Both the position numbers and the translations under genes were made by a program. From Bacillota bacterium (GTDB taxonomy: Bacteria; Bacillota_A; Clostridia; Lachnospirales; Lachnospiraceae), in assembly GCA_023443625.1 (NCBI GenBank), contig JAEZTQ010000033.1, positions 1-64,000 of the forward strand: 64,000 nucleotides of DNA. The letters run 5' to 3'. Numbering within the stretch: position 1 is the first letter of the stretch; every line of letters starts with the position of its first letter. The notes beneath the pieces are model-generated. The model had not been told where the DNA came from. It made no database searches and saw only the letters and a program-made list of their open reading frames with translations. Below are positions 47,117-55,860 of this stretch, in pieces.

Positions 47117-49924
47117 CTACTTCCTCTTAACAGTAACCTTAATTTCTGCTCTTATGGAGCCATATTTTGCAAATACAGTGTCTGTACCCGTTGATTTGGC
47201 AACTGCTTTACCGGTTTTAGATCTGATTACTATGATAGATTTTTCTGATGTTCCCCAGGTAATCTTATCCGCTGTAATGCCGTAGCCGACAGCTTGATAG
47301 GTATAGGCATCTCCCAGAGTAAGGCTGGTTTTCTTCTTCACTATATTGATATAGGCCTTTTTAACGGTAATTACCGTTGTCAGGGTTTTCTCTACCTCCC
47401 CAAATCTTACAACAGCTTTAATTGTTGCCTCTCCTTCCTTCTTGGCTGTTACCTTTCCGTCGGCTGTTACGGATGCAATTTTGGAATTGGATGAACTAAA
47501 GGTAATGACAGGATATAAGTCATCTTCTGAATCCAGCTCCTTGAGGCTATCCGTAAGGTTGATGTCAAGATTGATCTTCTTTCCCGTATTTCCACCTATA
47601 TAGAGGATCTCCTTTGCTGTCATGGTGAGCTTATCTATCTCCTCACGAAGCATTTCACCATCATCCAAAACAATCACATACTCAGAATCACGGGTAAAAG
47701 GAAATTCAGCAAAACCCTTTTGATCCAGTTTAATGGCATATTGGAATTCCAGCTTTCCTGTAGAAGGATTATAGTAGAAGAGGTTTGCTGTCTTACCCGC
47801 TTTCTCAATATCCACATATAAGGATAGATATGCTTTAAAACCAAAGCTTCCTTCCTGACTTAAACTAAGAGAAATCAAATCCTCCGATTTGTCTGAAAGT
47901 TGCTCCTTAAAGTCTGCCAATACCTGTTGTGGAATACTTCCCCTTCCCAATACCGCTTTCATATTCACATCATGAAAGGGGCTTGTAACCCCGGATTTGG
48001 TCAGTGCGTTTAGACTTCCACCCGATATTCTCCATCTAATATTGTCGCTAAATTGAAAGGTCACTGTGGTTTGGGTTGTAGCTATGATTTCAATAATAGA
48101 AGCTGGAACAGTATCTGTAGCGCTCATATCTATCACAACTTCCCCTAACTTGGCATTCTTAAGGTTCTCTCCGATTTCATCCCAGCTCGTTTCAGTGCCT
48201 ATAGCCTGGTATACCGATATTGTAGGAATAAGGCCTGTTCCTGCACTGGAACTTGGGGTTGTTGGGGTTGCTGTTGGCGTCGGCGTTGCTGTTGGCGTTG
48301 CTGTTGGTTTTGGCGTTGCTGTTGTCGTCGGCGTTGCTGTTGGCGTTGCTGTTGGTGTCGGCGTTGCTGTTGCTGTCGGCGTTGCTGTTGGTGTTGGCGT
48401 TGCTGTTGGTGTCGGTGTTATCGTTGGCGTCGGCGTTGCTGCTAATGGCAGTCTGGTTATATATATGGTGTAGTCTCTTGAACTATACGTATCTTCTGAG
48501 ATAACTTTAATCTTTATCTCATTGATACCCACCTTCAGAGGAATGGGTGTAGTAACCTCTCCGTCTATGAAACTCCAACTAGCTCCTTCACTAACCTGTA
48601 TAGAAGGTTGATATGAGCTTACACTATTATCCACTGTAGCTGATACGTTATTACCGTCTATCACCGCCGAAGGCAAACCAATATCTAGTAAAATACTTTG
48701 ACTGCTCAACTTGCTTATACTAAGGGTAGCGTTGATATGTTGTAAGGTGTAATTCATCTCCCCCCTGTCATTTAGTTTGGCCTCCGTGAGAAAACCCATG
48801 ATATAATCTCCTGGTACAGTGGTATCTTTTACAGGATACTCCGGCACCGGAAGCACGGACAAGCAGTTTAACGCATTATCCTCATTTACAAAACCAATAT
48901 AACTCATTCCAAAAGGCATTATCTCCATTAATGGATCATTACGATTTAAATATATATCCATATACTTTATGGTTACTATTTTTTTCGTAATAGAAAAATC
49001 AATGCTTTTTGAAGCACGATAATCTTCACCCTCTGGTATGGATATGGTCACGGTATAATCTCCTGCATTAATAGGCTTTTCCTTGCTGCTGTAGCTTGTA
49101 TTCCCCCTGCCCTCATAATAGTAGTTAAAATCACCCAGATAACCATCTACTCTAGGTGTGCCAGTATAGCCACTCTGCCCAATACCAGAATATTCACTGT
49201 TCTGTCCGTCAATACCAGATATTTTTCCACCCCCTGAGACTACCTTAAGGCTAAAAGAACTATCTTCATAACATAAACCTCCATTCATTTGATACTCTAT
49301 AGTAGCCGTCGTTCCTTCAGGTTGTGAGCTAACCTTCACATTTGTTATCCACTCCAGGGTAGTACTATCTTGATATACTAGTGGCGTCTCCGTAACAAGT
49401 GTAGATACTCCGCTACCTAAGACTGAATATGACATGTCACTTACAGGAAGCTGTGGAAGAACATACTGATATACTATTTCTCCCTTATTTGCAGCTATAT
49501 TAAGAGTATATGATTTTAAGCCACTATAAATCGCCTTATTAACTTTCACATGAATACTAGGGCTTTTTATCTCAGTACACCCCTCCGCTTTGATTATACA
49601 AAAGATCTCATAGTCTCCAGGCATATAGCCGTAATAAGTAAAATCATAATCTCCTAAAGTATCATATGCCGTAAGGTTCATGGAACCCCAGGAGTGTTTT
49701 TCCCACCATTGGTATTCCACTGGTTTTCCGTTGGTAGCGTGGGCAGATATGGTAATTGGAACCCTGTCATCGTCCATACAAGATCCTGACAAGGGACCTT
49801 CTGTCTGTTGGTCAATTATGATCTTAGGCTCTTCTTCCTCTGCACTTACCTGCACTACAGCTATATTAAGCACCATACATAAAGTTAATACTAGACTAAA
49901 TAATTTTTTTAAAGCTTTTTTCAC
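47117..49924 (-). CDS. Secreted multidomain Ig-like surface protein
   Basis: This encodes 935 residues from a GTG that overlaps the PI-PLC stop (GTGA), so translation is coupled. A signal peptide (about 1-28, ending VSAEE) is followed by Ig-like and MBG-type units (about 35-330, with GDYTVTISIPEGEDYRASKS). A cadherin-like beta-sandwich unit follows (about 420-490, SRDYTIYITRLPL). A Thr/Pro/Ala linker (about 495-560) is built of repeated TPTPTATP. A beta domain (about 565-760) precedes two bacterial Ig-like units (about 770-930, VTADGKVTAKKEGEATIKAVV and ending EIKVTVKRK). I see no sorting signal. It is probably a surface or matrix protein. Confidence 0.85.
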   Translation of the reverse strand: MKKALKKLFSLVLTLCMVLNIAVVQVSAEEEEPKIIIDQQTEGPLSGSCMDDDRVPITISAHATNGKPVEYQWWEKHSWGSMNLTAYDTLGDYDFTYYGYMPGDYEIFCIIKAEGCTEIKSPSIHVKVNKAIYSGLKSYTLNIAANKGEIVYQYVLPQLPVSDMSYSVLGSGVSTLVTETPLVYQDSTTLEWITNVKVSSQPEGTTATIEYQMNGGLCYEDSSFSLKVVSGGGKISGIDGQNSEYSGIGQSGYTGTPRVDGYLGDFNYYYEGRGNTSYSSKEKPINAGDYTVTISIPEGEDYRASKSIDFSITKKIVTIKYMDIYLNRNDPLMEIMPFGMSYIGFVNEDNALNCLSVLPVPEYPVKDTTVPGDYIMGFLTEAKLNDRGEMNYTLQHINATLSISKLSSQSILLDIGLPSAVIDGNNVSATVDNSVSSYQPSIQVSEGASWSFIDGEVTTPIPLKVGINEIKIKVISEDTYSSRDYTIYITRLPLAATPTPTITPTPTATPTPTATPTATATPTPTATPTATPTTTATPKPTATPTATPTPTATPTTPSSSAGTGLIPTISVYQAIGTETSWDEIGENLKNAKLGEVVIDMSATDTVPASIIEIIATTQTTVTFQFSDNIRWRISGGSLNALTKSGVTSPFHDVNMKAVLGRGSIPQQVLADFKEQLSDKSEDLISLSLSQEGSFGFKAYLSLYVDIEKAGKTANLFYYNPSTGKLEFQYAIKLDQKGFAEFPFTRDSEYVIVLDDGEMLREEIDKLTMTAKEILYIGGNTGKKINLDINLTDSLKELDSEDDLYPVITFSSSNSKIASVTADGKVTAKKEGEATIKAVVRFGEVEKTLTTVITVKKAYINIVKKKTSLTLGDAYTYQAVGYGITADKITWGTSEKSIIVIRSKTGKAVAKSTGTDTVFAKYGSIRAEIKVTVKRK
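48250..48445 (-). repeat. Short tandem coding repeats (Thr-Pro-Ala linker)
   Basis: GTTGCTGTTGGCGT-type units recur in 12-, 18- and 36-base steps on the plus strand. They encode the TPTPTATP linker of the Ig-domain protein on the minus strand. Length is likely to vary between strains. Confidence 0.75.
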
Positions 49925-51255
49925 TCTTCATTTCCTCCCTTACCAATATCATCCTCTGTGTCATCCACCCAGAAGATTTTTTCATTAATGGGTGCAGCTT
50001 CTGCTCTTAATGACCAATGACACCCCCTGCTTCTTTCGCTTTCTACACGAATCTCCAGTAAGCCCTGGAGAATCCCTCCCTTTATTATGGTAAATGCTCC
50101 GTTGGTACCATCCGTCCAGTGGGAACGAATCTTCATCCAAGTAATAACATGACCTTCGGGGCATTTGATATTCCAGGTGTGGGTCTGCCATTTAGCGAAT
50201 TCATAATCCCTTTTAAAGACCTCATTACATATTTCCCTAGAACCGGCAAAGTACCTACTTCCAGCTTGCAAGGTCTCACTTCTTTGCGTCATTGCAGGTA
50301 TCTGTTTTGCCCCGCCCATCAAAGCAAAGATTTCACTATACTTAGCCGGAATGTTACCTCTATCCAAATTCTTTCTCACAATTTCATAAATAGTATCAGG
50401 GTACCAGTTGATATAATCACGCATTATAATATTTACGGGACTTTCCGCCTTCTGTTTATATACCCAGTTGTTCAGTATTTTGCCATCCCTCTTCTCAATT
50501 ACCTTTGGAGGATTAATTGCAGGCGTTGAAATGGCCTGAGCCACAAAGAAACATTGGGGATGGCTCTTCTTCCATTGCCTTTTCCTTTCATCCAAAAAGG
50601 CCGGTATATTAGAGGTACTACCCTTATAAATGGATTCCTCATAGGGCGACCAAATACCTTTATTCCTTGGTGTAAGATAATCCTTATTACAGGTATTTTT
50701 GCTGTTCCAAAAGATAATAATCCGGTAATTATTCTCCCTTATCTCCTCAAAGGTAAGCTCCGTATTTACCAAGGCTTTAGGTACTATATAGTCTTCCCAT
50801 ATAGTTGCCTGTATCAGCTTTACTACCTTTTCTTCACATTCGTCCTTTAGCTCCTGAAAGTCCAGAAGGAGTAACTCACCTGGGGCAACCTCTACAAATC
50901 TATTAATCTGCTCCAATATTGTCTTTAACTTGCTTCCAGTTACTGATCCATGGCAGATAACAACGGAATTATCTTTCATCTTGCAGCGTAAATCAAGATA
51001 ACGAATTCCTGACAAGAGCTGGGCCGTCAGATTATAGTCCTGTGTTTTTGCATAGGCATCTCCTATATTGCCCACTTCACGCATACTATAGGTTGCACTG
51101 TCATGACTGCCCGGAATAACCGTATCCACAACTTTTACCTTACCCTCTAAAAAACTCATCCACAGAGCCAGGCATCGGTTGGCATACCCAACAGGGCATT
51201 CATCCTTTTCTTTTCCCTCCAGCTGATAAAAAATATCCTTACTAAATCTACTCAT
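49921..51255 (-). CDS. Phosphatidylinositol-specific phospholipase C X-domain protein
   Basis: This encodes 444 residues. The PI-PLC X domain (about 25-300) keeps the catalytic pattern of bacterial enzymes: the first His in IPGSHDSATY, Arg in YLDLRCK, the second His in VICHGS and Asp in LLLLDFQEL. Such enzymes cleave phosphatidylinositol or glycosyl-PI by general acid-base catalysis. A C-terminal beta-rich region (about 310-430, WNIKCPEGHVITWMKIRSHW) is unassigned. No signal peptide is visible, unlike typical secreted PI-PLCs. AGGGGAGGGGG lies upstream of the ATG. It is cotranscribed and coupled (GTGA overlap) with the secreted Ig-domain protein. Confidence 0.85.
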   Translation of the reverse strand: MSRFSKDIFYQLEGKEKDECPVGYANRCLALWMSFLEGKVKVVDTVIPGSHDSATYSMREVGNIGDAYAKTQDYNLTAQLLSGIRYLDLRCKMKDNSVVICHGSVTGSKLKTILEQINRFVEVAPGELLLLDFQELKDECEEKVVKLIQATIWEDYIVPKALVNTELTFEEIRENNYRIIIFWNSKNTCNKDYLTPRNKGIWSPYEESIYKGSTSNIPAFLDERKRQWKKSHPQCFFVAQAISTPAINPPKVIEKRDGKILNNWVYKQKAESPVNIIMRDYINWYPDTIYEIVRKNLDRGNIPAKYSEIFALMGGAKQIPAMTQRSETLQAGSRYFAGSREICNEVFKRDYEFAKWQTHTWNIKCPEGHVITWMKIRSHWTDGTNGAFTIIKGGILQGLLEIRVESERSRGCHWSLRAEAAPINEKIFWVDDTEDDIGKGGNEE

Positions 51256-51286
51256 TATCCCCCTCCCCTATTAATCACCTTCATAT

Positions 51287-51331
51287 CCGGCCTTTTGTGA
51301 TACCTGCAAACTTTTGGGCCGTAGGTACTAG
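51287..51331 (-). repeat. Copy 2 of the ~40-bp dispersed element
   Basis: CCGGCCTTTTGTGATACCTG continues into CAAACTTTTGGGCCGTAGGT. It resembles 39392-39433 and lies about 30 bases upstream of the PI-PLC gene start. The next bases (51331-51380) form a CCCTCCAT/ATGGAGGG inverted repeat. Confidence 0.65.
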
Positions 51332-51462
51332 CCCTCCATGCTTCCTTTTCAAGGCAATATGGAGGGTTAGTGCCCATTCCATCAGTTAAAGCTTAGCACT
51401 GATTTATATAATTGGTAAAATTATCACAAAATTGTGATTGGATTTTTTTAGAAATTAACTTA

Positions 51463-51471
51463 TGATATAAT
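51463..51471 (+). promoter_or_regulatory. Extended -10 promoter of the response regulator gene
   Basis: TGATATAAT is an extended -10 element about 25 bases before the start codon. There is no clear -35 box, only a T run. Confidence 0.6.
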
Positions 51472-51496
51472 TAGAAAAAAGAAATGGAGTGAGAAG

Positions 51497-52186
51497 ATGA
51501 AAAAGCCATGTATCCTCATGGTTGAGGATGAGAAAAAAGTATGCGACCTAAACCGTGAGTATCTGGAAGCCCAAGGTTATGAGGTCTTTGTTGCAGGTAC
51601 TCTCTCCCAAGCCAGATTTGCCATAGAAGAACACGCACCAGATCTCATCCTCCTAGATGTCATGCTCCCAGATGGTCAGGGTTTTGATTTTTGTGCTGAA
51701 CTGCGTAATAAGACAAACGCCCCCGTTATCTACCTGACCAGCAGGAGTGAGAACGAGAGCGTTATTAAGGGTTTATTGTTAGGAGGAGATGATTACATCT
51801 CCAAACCCTATGATATGTCTATCTTGGGAGCACGAATCGCCGCGCAGCTGCGCCGAGCAGGTGTAAGCTATGCTGGGCATATCGAACTCCCCCCTCTCTC
51901 CATAGATATCCTCTCAAGAAGGGTTACACTGGAAGGTCAGGATATTATTCTGCCTCCCAAAGAATTTCAACTCCTTTGCTCCCTTGCTATGGCTGCCGGA
52001 AAACGTGTCAGCGGCTTGGAACTGTACCAACGAACCTGGAATGCCCAGGATAAGGACTGGGAGCATATTCTATCAGTCAATATATCCAGACTGCGTAAAC
52101 ATCTGGGATTGAATGAAACAAGTACCTTTGAGATCGCCAATGTACAAAAGAAATATTACGTGCTACGTAAGATTCGTTTTATGTAA
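51497..52186 (+). CDS. OmpR-family response regulator
   Basis: This encodes 229 residues. The receiver domain (1-115) has the acidic pocket at 10-11 (VEDE), phosphoacceptor Asp54 (ILLDVMLPDG), a Thr/Ser switch at YLTSRSE and Lys103 (YISKPYD). The C-terminal winged-helix DNA-binding domain (about 130-225) has LPPKEFQLLCSLAM, RTWNAQDKDWEHILSVNISRLRKHLG and the end wing. It is convergent with the histidine kinase gene, with only 11 bases between stops. It presumably pairs with that kinase. Target genes are not evident. Confidence 0.93.
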   Translation: MKKPCILMVEDEKKVCDLNREYLEAQGYEVFVAGTLSQARFAIEEHAPDLILLDVMLPDGQGFDFCAELRNKTNAPVIYLTSRSENESVIKGLLLGGDDYISKPYDMSILGARIAAQLRRAGVSYAGHIELPPLSIDILSRRVTLEGQDIILPPKEFQLLCSLAMAAGKRVSGLELYQRTWNAQDKDWEHILSVNISRLRKHLGLNETSTFEIANVQKKYYVLRKIRFM

Positions 52187-52197
52187 GGGACAATAAT

Positions 52198-54183
52198 TTA
52201 TGTATCTACCCCAGGAGCTGCTAAAGGAAGGGTAAAGAGTATTGTAGTTCCTTTTCCCATACAGCTATCCACCCGGATAGTCCCTCCATGGCCTTCCACC
52301 AGGTACTTACAGATGTACAGACCAAGGCCTGTACCTGTTTCGCTTTTTCCGTGACTGAAGCGGCTAAACAGACTACTGTGTTCTTCTGCTGTCATGCCGG
52401 TTCCTGTATCTGCTACTGCTACCTCCATCCACTCACCGGTAAGCTTTGCCGATATAGTAATGACACCGTTCTCCGTATGCCGAAGTGCATTGGCAATGAG
52501 ATTAATCAACACCTGGGTTATTCGGCTTGAATCTGCATACACCTGAGGCAGCTCCAGACTTACATCAAGATCCAGACGATTTCCATTTTTGTTCAAAATT
52601 GAAAAATGGGTTTCCACAGCCTGGTAAATAAGTTCATCCAAATAGCAGGGGGATTGTTCCAAAAGCATTCCCCCTTCTTCAATACGTGTTACGTCCAACA
52701 CTTGTCCGACCATAATTGCCAAACGCTCAGCCTCGGAGGAGATAATCCGTGCCTTATCCCTGGCCATGGTATTTTCTGGCCCGCTAAGCTGAGCTCTAAG
52801 AAGCTGGGCATGACCTGAGACTACTGTCAATGGAGTTTTTAGCTCATGAGATACATTAGAAAGAAATTCTGTCTTTAAGCGGTTCAAACTCTCTAAGACG
52901 GCTTTCTCATTCTCAAGCTTCTGCTCTGTTGCCCGCACTTCATCCAAGACCCGATTATTCATTAAGAACAAGGATACTGTCTGAGCCAATACAAATACAA
53001 CCATTGCCATCTCAGACAAGGGTCTGTTTGCCCACTGGCCAAAGAGGTCACTATACATGAGTATATCGTAAATAGCAGCGATATAAAATACGCCTATTCC
53101 ATATAAGGCTGCTGCCTGCTCCTTTGTTGGATCTTTGATATTCCAAAACAGACCAACAATTCCGGGAATAATACACAGAACTAGCAGAACCTGATAATAC
53201 CCTAGGGCAGAGGTATAAAAAAGAGAATCGCCAATAAAGACACACAACCCATAAAGCAGTGATATAATAATCGCCATATATCGCAGAAAACGCAAAAATC
53301 TGTTGACTGCATACTGTCCCAGATAGAGGGATAAGAAAATGGTTAGAAGAATTAAGCTGATATATTCCAGTTGGAAGGAACGGTTGCCGGGTATGGAAAA
53401 ATATACCCAAGCCTGGCTCTGGAGACATTCTCGAAGAAACATAACAAGGCAGGTCAGGGAAAAATATAGGGTTGCCACCGTATGAGACAGAAGTGCATAT
53501 ATACCAAACAATAATATGGCAGCACTAAATAGAACACCCATAATCAACAGTCCTTTGATCTGAAGGAAGCCAAGAGGCCCGTACACTTCTTTTGACTCAG
53601 CCAATCTAAGTTCAGCAAGGGATGCCCCTCTTTTAGAATGATAGAATTGAGCGCTTTGTAAAATGATGTGAAGCTTTCCATCTTTGGCTGCTCCGTTACA
53701 GGTAATATAATTCTCCCAAACAACAGTATCCTCTTTTGTAGTGCCCAATCTTCCAGTCTCTCCTGCAAGCCTACCATTAATATAGACCTTCATAGCATGA
53801 CGACCAGAAAGCTTAAAGGTTAGTGTATAGACACTATCCTCCTCTGGAACCTGAACCACAAAATACTGGGAGAGATAATCCGCCCGAATCTTTTCATATT
53901 CTTCAATGCCTTCTGGCAACACACTGCCCACATCCTCCGGCATAAGGTAGACATTTGGATAATAGGTACTGCCTGGTGAGAGAAGAAATATTTGCCTCCC
54001 CCTTCCTTCTGCTCCTGTGATGTCATAGATCCCTTTTTCTTCATGAATTATAATGCTATTTTCCTCTTCTTGGCTATTCCAGGACAACCTTACCAAAGCC
54101 GCAAGAGCAGCTATTGTGATGAAGATACCGGCTACAACTCTCAAAAGCAGATGATTTCCTTTTATCCTTGGTCCTGCGGTCAT
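52198..54183 (-). CDS. 7TM-DISM-type sensor histidine kinase
   Basis: This encodes 661 residues from the ATG at 54183, with AGGAG 11 bases upstream. An N-terminal helix is followed by an extracellular beta domain (about 40-190, TLTFKLSGRHAMKVYINGRL) of DISM type. Seven helices come next (about 200-400), then a short coiled coil. The kinase core has the H box NVSHELKTPLTVVSGHAQLL, the N box LINLIANALRHTENG, the G1 box VADTGTGMT and the G2 region GTGLGLYICKYLVEGHGG. The extracellular domain suggests sensing of a small, possibly carbohydrate, ligand. It has its own promoter at 54221-54249. Confidence 0.9.
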   Translation of the reverse strand: MTAGPRIKGNHLLLRVVAGIFITIAALAALVRLSWNSQEEENSIIIHEEKGIYDITGAEGRGRQIFLLSPGSTYYPNVYLMPEDVGSVLPEGIEEYEKIRADYLSQYFVVQVPEEDSVYTLTFKLSGRHAMKVYINGRLAGETGRLGTTKEDTVVWENYITCNGAAKDGKLHIILQSAQFYHSKRGASLAELRLAESKEVYGPLGFLQIKGLLIMGVLFSAAILLFGIYALLSHTVATLYFSLTCLVMFLRECLQSQAWVYFSIPGNRSFQLEYISLILLTIFLSLYLGQYAVNRFLRFLRYMAIIISLLYGLCVFIGDSLFYTSALGYYQVLLVLCIIPGIVGLFWNIKDPTKEQAAALYGIGVFYIAAIYDILMYSDLFGQWANRPLSEMAMVVFVLAQTVSLFLMNNRVLDEVRATEQKLENEKAVLESLNRLKTEFLSNVSHELKTPLTVVSGHAQLLRAQLSGPENTMARDKARIISSEAERLAIMVGQVLDVTRIEEGGMLLEQSPCYLDELIYQAVETHFSILNKNGNRLDLDVSLELPQVYADSSRITQVLINLIANALRHTENGVITISAKLTGEWMEVAVADTGTGMTAEEHSSLFSRFSHGKSETGTGLGLYICKYLVEGHGGTIRVDSCMGKGTTILFTLPLAAPGVDT

Positions 54184-54220
54184 TTGCTTATTCACTCCTA
54201 ACACAAAGTTTGTTTGTTTA

Positions 54221-54249
54221 ATTTTACCATATGCAATTAATTCTGTCAT
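54221..54249 (-). promoter_or_regulatory. Sigma-A promoter of the histidine kinase gene
   Basis: On the minus strand ATGACA (54249-54244), a 17-base spacer and TAAAAT (54226-54221). The leader is about 35 bases. Confidence 0.6.
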
Positions 54250-54261
54250 TGTATAATTATG

Positions 54262-54340
54262 ATAGCCTGTCGCAATTGTGAGACAGGCTATTTACTTATA
54301 CTTGACATAGAGCAACCCACTGCAATGACCTAGTGGGTTG
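54262..54340. terminator. Two hairpins between the propeller-like gene and the kinase gene
   Basis: ATAGCCTGTC/GACAGGCTAT (54262-54292) is a terminator-like stem with T-rich flanks. CAACCCACT/AGTGGGTTG (54308-54340) is a second stem. The pair lies about 50-130 bases past the stop of the propeller-like gene. Confidence 0.7.
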
Positions 54341-54389
54341 TTTGCTATTTATATATAGGTTGTTTAACCGGCAAAAACAATTTAATACA

Positions 54390-55601
54390 TCAGTTACCGT
54401 ATGTATTGGGATAAAACATAGATTGGACTGAATCAAAATTATTATTATAGTAATCGTCCCTTGGAATATATCCAAAGCATAATTCTTTCTTATCATCATA
54501 ATACGAAACATATACTTTATCCTCTATGATTACCTTTGGGCTTATTGTAGAGTTTCTTTTTCCAATCAATGTTATCTCCTTTTTAATCAAGTCATAATAT
54601 TTATAAATCGTTTCGTTACCATTCATTATCACATAGGCGAGCCGATCGCTGTCTGCCAGACAGTTAGTGATATTAGCTTCATTAACCAGTAATGTCTCTT
54701 CCCCTGTTTCCAGGTTGAATTCATATATTTGTGTTGTATCAAGGGCGCCCTTAATTAGATATGCATAATGTCCGCTAAAATCCCTTATTTGATAATCCTG
54801 CCCCGAATAAATGCAGGTATCTTCTCCTGTATTTAAGTCATAGCACCATATGCTGATAAAAAGATGCTGATCGACATAATCCGAAGACTCAGGCAAAGAT
54901 AGATCCAGCTTTTCGTAATCGATCTTTATATCCATATTTAAATAGCCATAGTATATCCTATCCTTGTCATAATGCTGCTTAAATACTTGAGCTCCATAAT
55001 CTTCTTTTTCCGGTACACGAATTACCTTGCCTGTCTCTAAGTCTATTACTGCCAGACCCGTTATGGGTTTCTCAAGTGTCAGGCCATTCAACTCCTCCGT
55101 CCCGTAATCAAAACTATTCTTATAAGCACATATTAGATAATTCCCTTCATAATCCCCATCAAAAACAAATTGAACATTATCAAGATGGGCCAGCACACTC
55201 CTATTTCCCCCATTGGTGTCTGCTTTATAAACCCTAGCCTGATTTACCCCGTCCCTGTATACAAAATAAAGCTTATTTTGGTATATGGTAGGTAGCCATG
55301 CATTCATGGGTACCACGGCATTGCAGGTCTGCTTGTCGATATCATCTTGTACTTTACTGTGCTGACAATTGGGTTTATCACAAAGCACAACACAATTACC
55401 ACTTTTGGCATCAGCAAATCTTAGTATATCATCAACACAAAAAAGCACTCCATTCTTCATATATCCAAAATAAGCCTCACACTTAACCTTTTCCTCTACT
55501 ATTTTCTCCCTACCTCTCGTGAAAAACAGAAGATAAACTCCCACAGCCAGCAATACTATTCCCGCAAGAATGAAATATATGGGTTTTACATTTTTTTTCA
55601 T
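54390..55601 (-). CDS. Membrane-anchored propeller-like protein, copy 1
   Basis: This encodes 403 residues. One N-terminal helix (about 7-27) anchors an extracellular domain of repeated short strands. GVLFCVDDILRF, KLYFVYRDGV, ICAYKNSFDYG, IWCYDLNTGED and IYEFNLETGEE recur like blades of a beta propeller (DUF5050/TolB-like in appearance). A CDKPNCQH motif near residue 75 could bind metal or form a disulfide. GAGGAGG precedes the ATG; the start includes an A8 run. It is the last gene of cassette 1, separated from the permease by an inverted-repeat element. The paralogue at 61420-62640 is very similar throughout. Function is unknown; a sensor or accessory role beside the ABC system is inference. 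Confidence 0.75.
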   Translation of the reverse strand: MKKNVKPIYFILAGIVLLAVGVYLLFFTRGREKIVEEKVKCEAYFGYMKNGVLFCVDDILRFADAKSGNCVVLCDKPNCQHSKVQDDIDKQTCNAVVPMNAWLPTIYQNKLYFVYRDGVNQARVYKADTNGGNRSVLAHLDNVQFVFDGDYEGNYLICAYKNSFDYGTEELNGLTLEKPITGLAVIDLETGKVIRVPEKEDYGAQVFKQHYDKDRIYYGYLNMDIKIDYEKLDLSLPESSDYVDQHLFISIWCYDLNTGEDTCIYSGQDYQIRDFSGHYAYLIKGALDTTQIYEFNLETGEETLLVNEANITNCLADSDRLAYVIMNGNETIYKYYDLIKKEITLIGKRNSTISPKVIIEDKVYVSYYDDKKELCFGYIPRDDYYNNNFDSVQSMFYPNTYGN

Positions 55602-55616
55602 AAGCTCCTCCTCATA

Positions 55617-55790
55617 AATATTGAAATAAGATAATTGCGAAACATTAAAGTTAGCCTAATTTTTCATACAACAGATACAAATTCCTTCACTTCGCGGCTG
55701 ATTCCGCGCAAGCTACGTTCAGGAACATGTACCTGTTGTATGAAAATTGATACAGTTTATGAGTTTCGAAATTATCTAAAATATTGAATA
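55617..55790. repeat. Long imperfect inverted repeat element
   Basis: AATTTTTCATACAACAG (55658-55674) pairs with CTGTTGTATGAAAATT (55733-55748). The flanks AGATAATTGCGAAAC and GTTTCGAAATTATCT form a further outer pairing. The whole could fold as one long hairpin or be a miniature inverted-repeat element. It lies between the permease and propeller-like genes and is absent from cassette 2. Confidence 0.65.
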
Positions 55791-55860
55791 TGATAAATAA
55801 CTTCTCCAGGCTTTTACCGATTTATTTGACCGGCTGACAGCCCCGAAGGATGCTCTGCCT

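Noticed and set aside
48066..48504. Plus-strand open frames rich in Gly/Val/Ala or Leu/Ala
   Set aside because: They are shadows of the TPTPTATP linker coding repeats on the minus strand.
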